This document shows, piece by piece, positions 63,559 through 64,000 of a stretch of 64,000 nt of DNA (its first letter is position 1; the number at the start of each line of letters is the position of its first letter). Source of the stretch: an uncultured Ruminococcus sp. (GTDB lineage: Bacteria > Bacillota > Clostridia > Lachnospirales > Lachnospiraceae); assembly GCA_934359255.1 (NCBI GenBank), contig CAKRLG010000003.1, positions 124,001 through 188,000 of the forward strand, written 5' to 3'. A program made the position numbers and the translations under genes. Under the pieces are notes generated by a model, which was given only the letters and a program-made list of their open reading frames with translations, had not been told where the DNA came from and ran no database searches.

Positions 63559-64000
63559 ATGAAAACGGCAGAGCATATCATTGAAACTGTCGATAAGCTT
63601 GTGCGAAAATATCACACCAGAGACCCTTACGAACTGTGTCAGCTGTTAGGAATCAAAATCCATTATTACGATTTACAGAAGAAATTGAAAGGATTCTTCT
63701 ATTACCAGTCCAGACAGAAAAATATCGTGATAGATCACAATGTAAACGGTATCCTGGAACGTATTTTAGTCGCACATGAATTAGGACACGCTGTCCTGCA
63801 TACGAAAATCGCCATGATGCACGGCTTTCAAGAAATGGAAGTGTTTGATGATAGATCAATCGAAGAAAATGAAGCAAACTTCTTTGCGGCGGAGCTTCTG
63901 TTAGAAGATGGGGAAGTTCTGGAATGCCTTTCGGAACACACATTTTTTGAAACGGCTAAAATGCTCTATGTACCGGCAGCATTATTAGACTACAAATTCA
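63559..64000 (+). CDS. ImmA/IrrE-family metallopeptidase (cut by window end)
   Basis: The first 147 residues are in view. The zinc motif HELGHAVLH and the downstream EENEANFFAAELLL glutamate are clear. ImmA proteins cleave the partner ImmR repressor to induce element excision. GGAGG is 8 nt before the ATG. The C-terminus lies beyond 64000. Confidence 0.9.
   Translation, partial: MKTAEHIIETVDKLVRKYHTRDPYELCQLLGIKIHYYDLQKKLKGFFYYQSRQKNIVIDHNVNGILERILVAHELGHAVLHTKIAMMHGFQEMEVFDDRSIEENEANFFAAELLLEDGEVLECLSEHTFFETAKMLYVPAALLDYKF

Larger units (their letters stand above)
55096..64000. mobile_element. Left part of an integrative (probably conjugative) element
   Basis: It starts inside spoVT and continues past the window edge. 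It contains three tandem serine recombinases, a DUF6870-like protein, a MazF toxin, XRE regulators, an ArpU/RinA-like protein and an ImmR-ImmA pair. Conjugation genes are not in view, so ICE versus prophage-like is inference; the ImmR/ImmA control resembles ICEBs1. Confidence 0.8.

Overview
The window is chromosomal DNA of an anaerobic, endospore-forming Firmicute. Gene content and protein style fit the Lachnospiraceae (Blautia/Dorea/Ruminococcus type): a Tad pilus operon with a Flp1-like pilin, DUF5702 and DUF6382-FHA proteins, a GlgC/GlgD pair, a long-form Prs, SpoVG and SpoVT. Genus assignment is inference; no rRNA, tRNA or CRISPR array was seen.

Layout. 4-489: YbaK-type deacylase. 720-10656: one co-directional Tad (tight adherence) operon: prepilin peptidase, TadZ-like ATPase, TadA ATPase, TadB and TadC platform proteins, pilin, DUF5702 protein, two TadE-like pseudopilins, a second peptidase-like protein and an FHA protein. 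10747-17806: rhomboid protease, HIT protein, murG, beta-CASP metallo-hydrolase, TSCPD protein, MTA/SAH nucleosidase and small unknowns. 18096-22489: two-component system and a YesL-like protein. 22882-27617: stand-alone sugar-ABC ATPase, PucR/CdaR-type regulator and an aconitase-superfamily hydratase. 27720-29071: 1.35 kb, AT-rich, no intact gene. 29072-41731: pseudouridine synthase, lipoprotein binding protein, DUF3786, GNAT, isochorismatase-like hydrolase, methyltransferase, large exported protein, asnS, an unusual membrane-anchored SbcD-like phosphoesterase and endonuclease IV. 42176-47636 (minus strand): murC, a DnaA-box cluster, dnaD-like and dnaI/dnaC-like primosome genes, prs. 47987-54530: glgC-glgD, spoVG, an RsmF-like methyltransferase, a 3D-domain cell-wall protein and a VanY-type peptidase.

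From about 55096 to the window end lies the left part of an integrative element. It carries three tandem large serine recombinases, a small DUF6870-like gene, a MazF/PemK toxin, regulators, and an ImmR/ImmA-type repressor-protease pair with repeated operators. It joins the chromosome inside the first codons of spoVT, which has lost its N-terminal strand.

The most unusual signal is a three-copy, about 130-nt palindromic element at 21303-21489, 41737-41945 and 45894-46089. The core is nearly identical between copies and carries at least four compensatory base-pair changes. Each copy is enclosed by a long outer stem whose sequence differs at every locus yet remains self-complementary. This fits either a structured RNA or a mobile hairpin with an unusual insertion mode. 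Other dispersed hairpin families (four GTAACTG hairpins, a triple TTCG-loop block, an 18-bp inverted repeat) also lie between genes.
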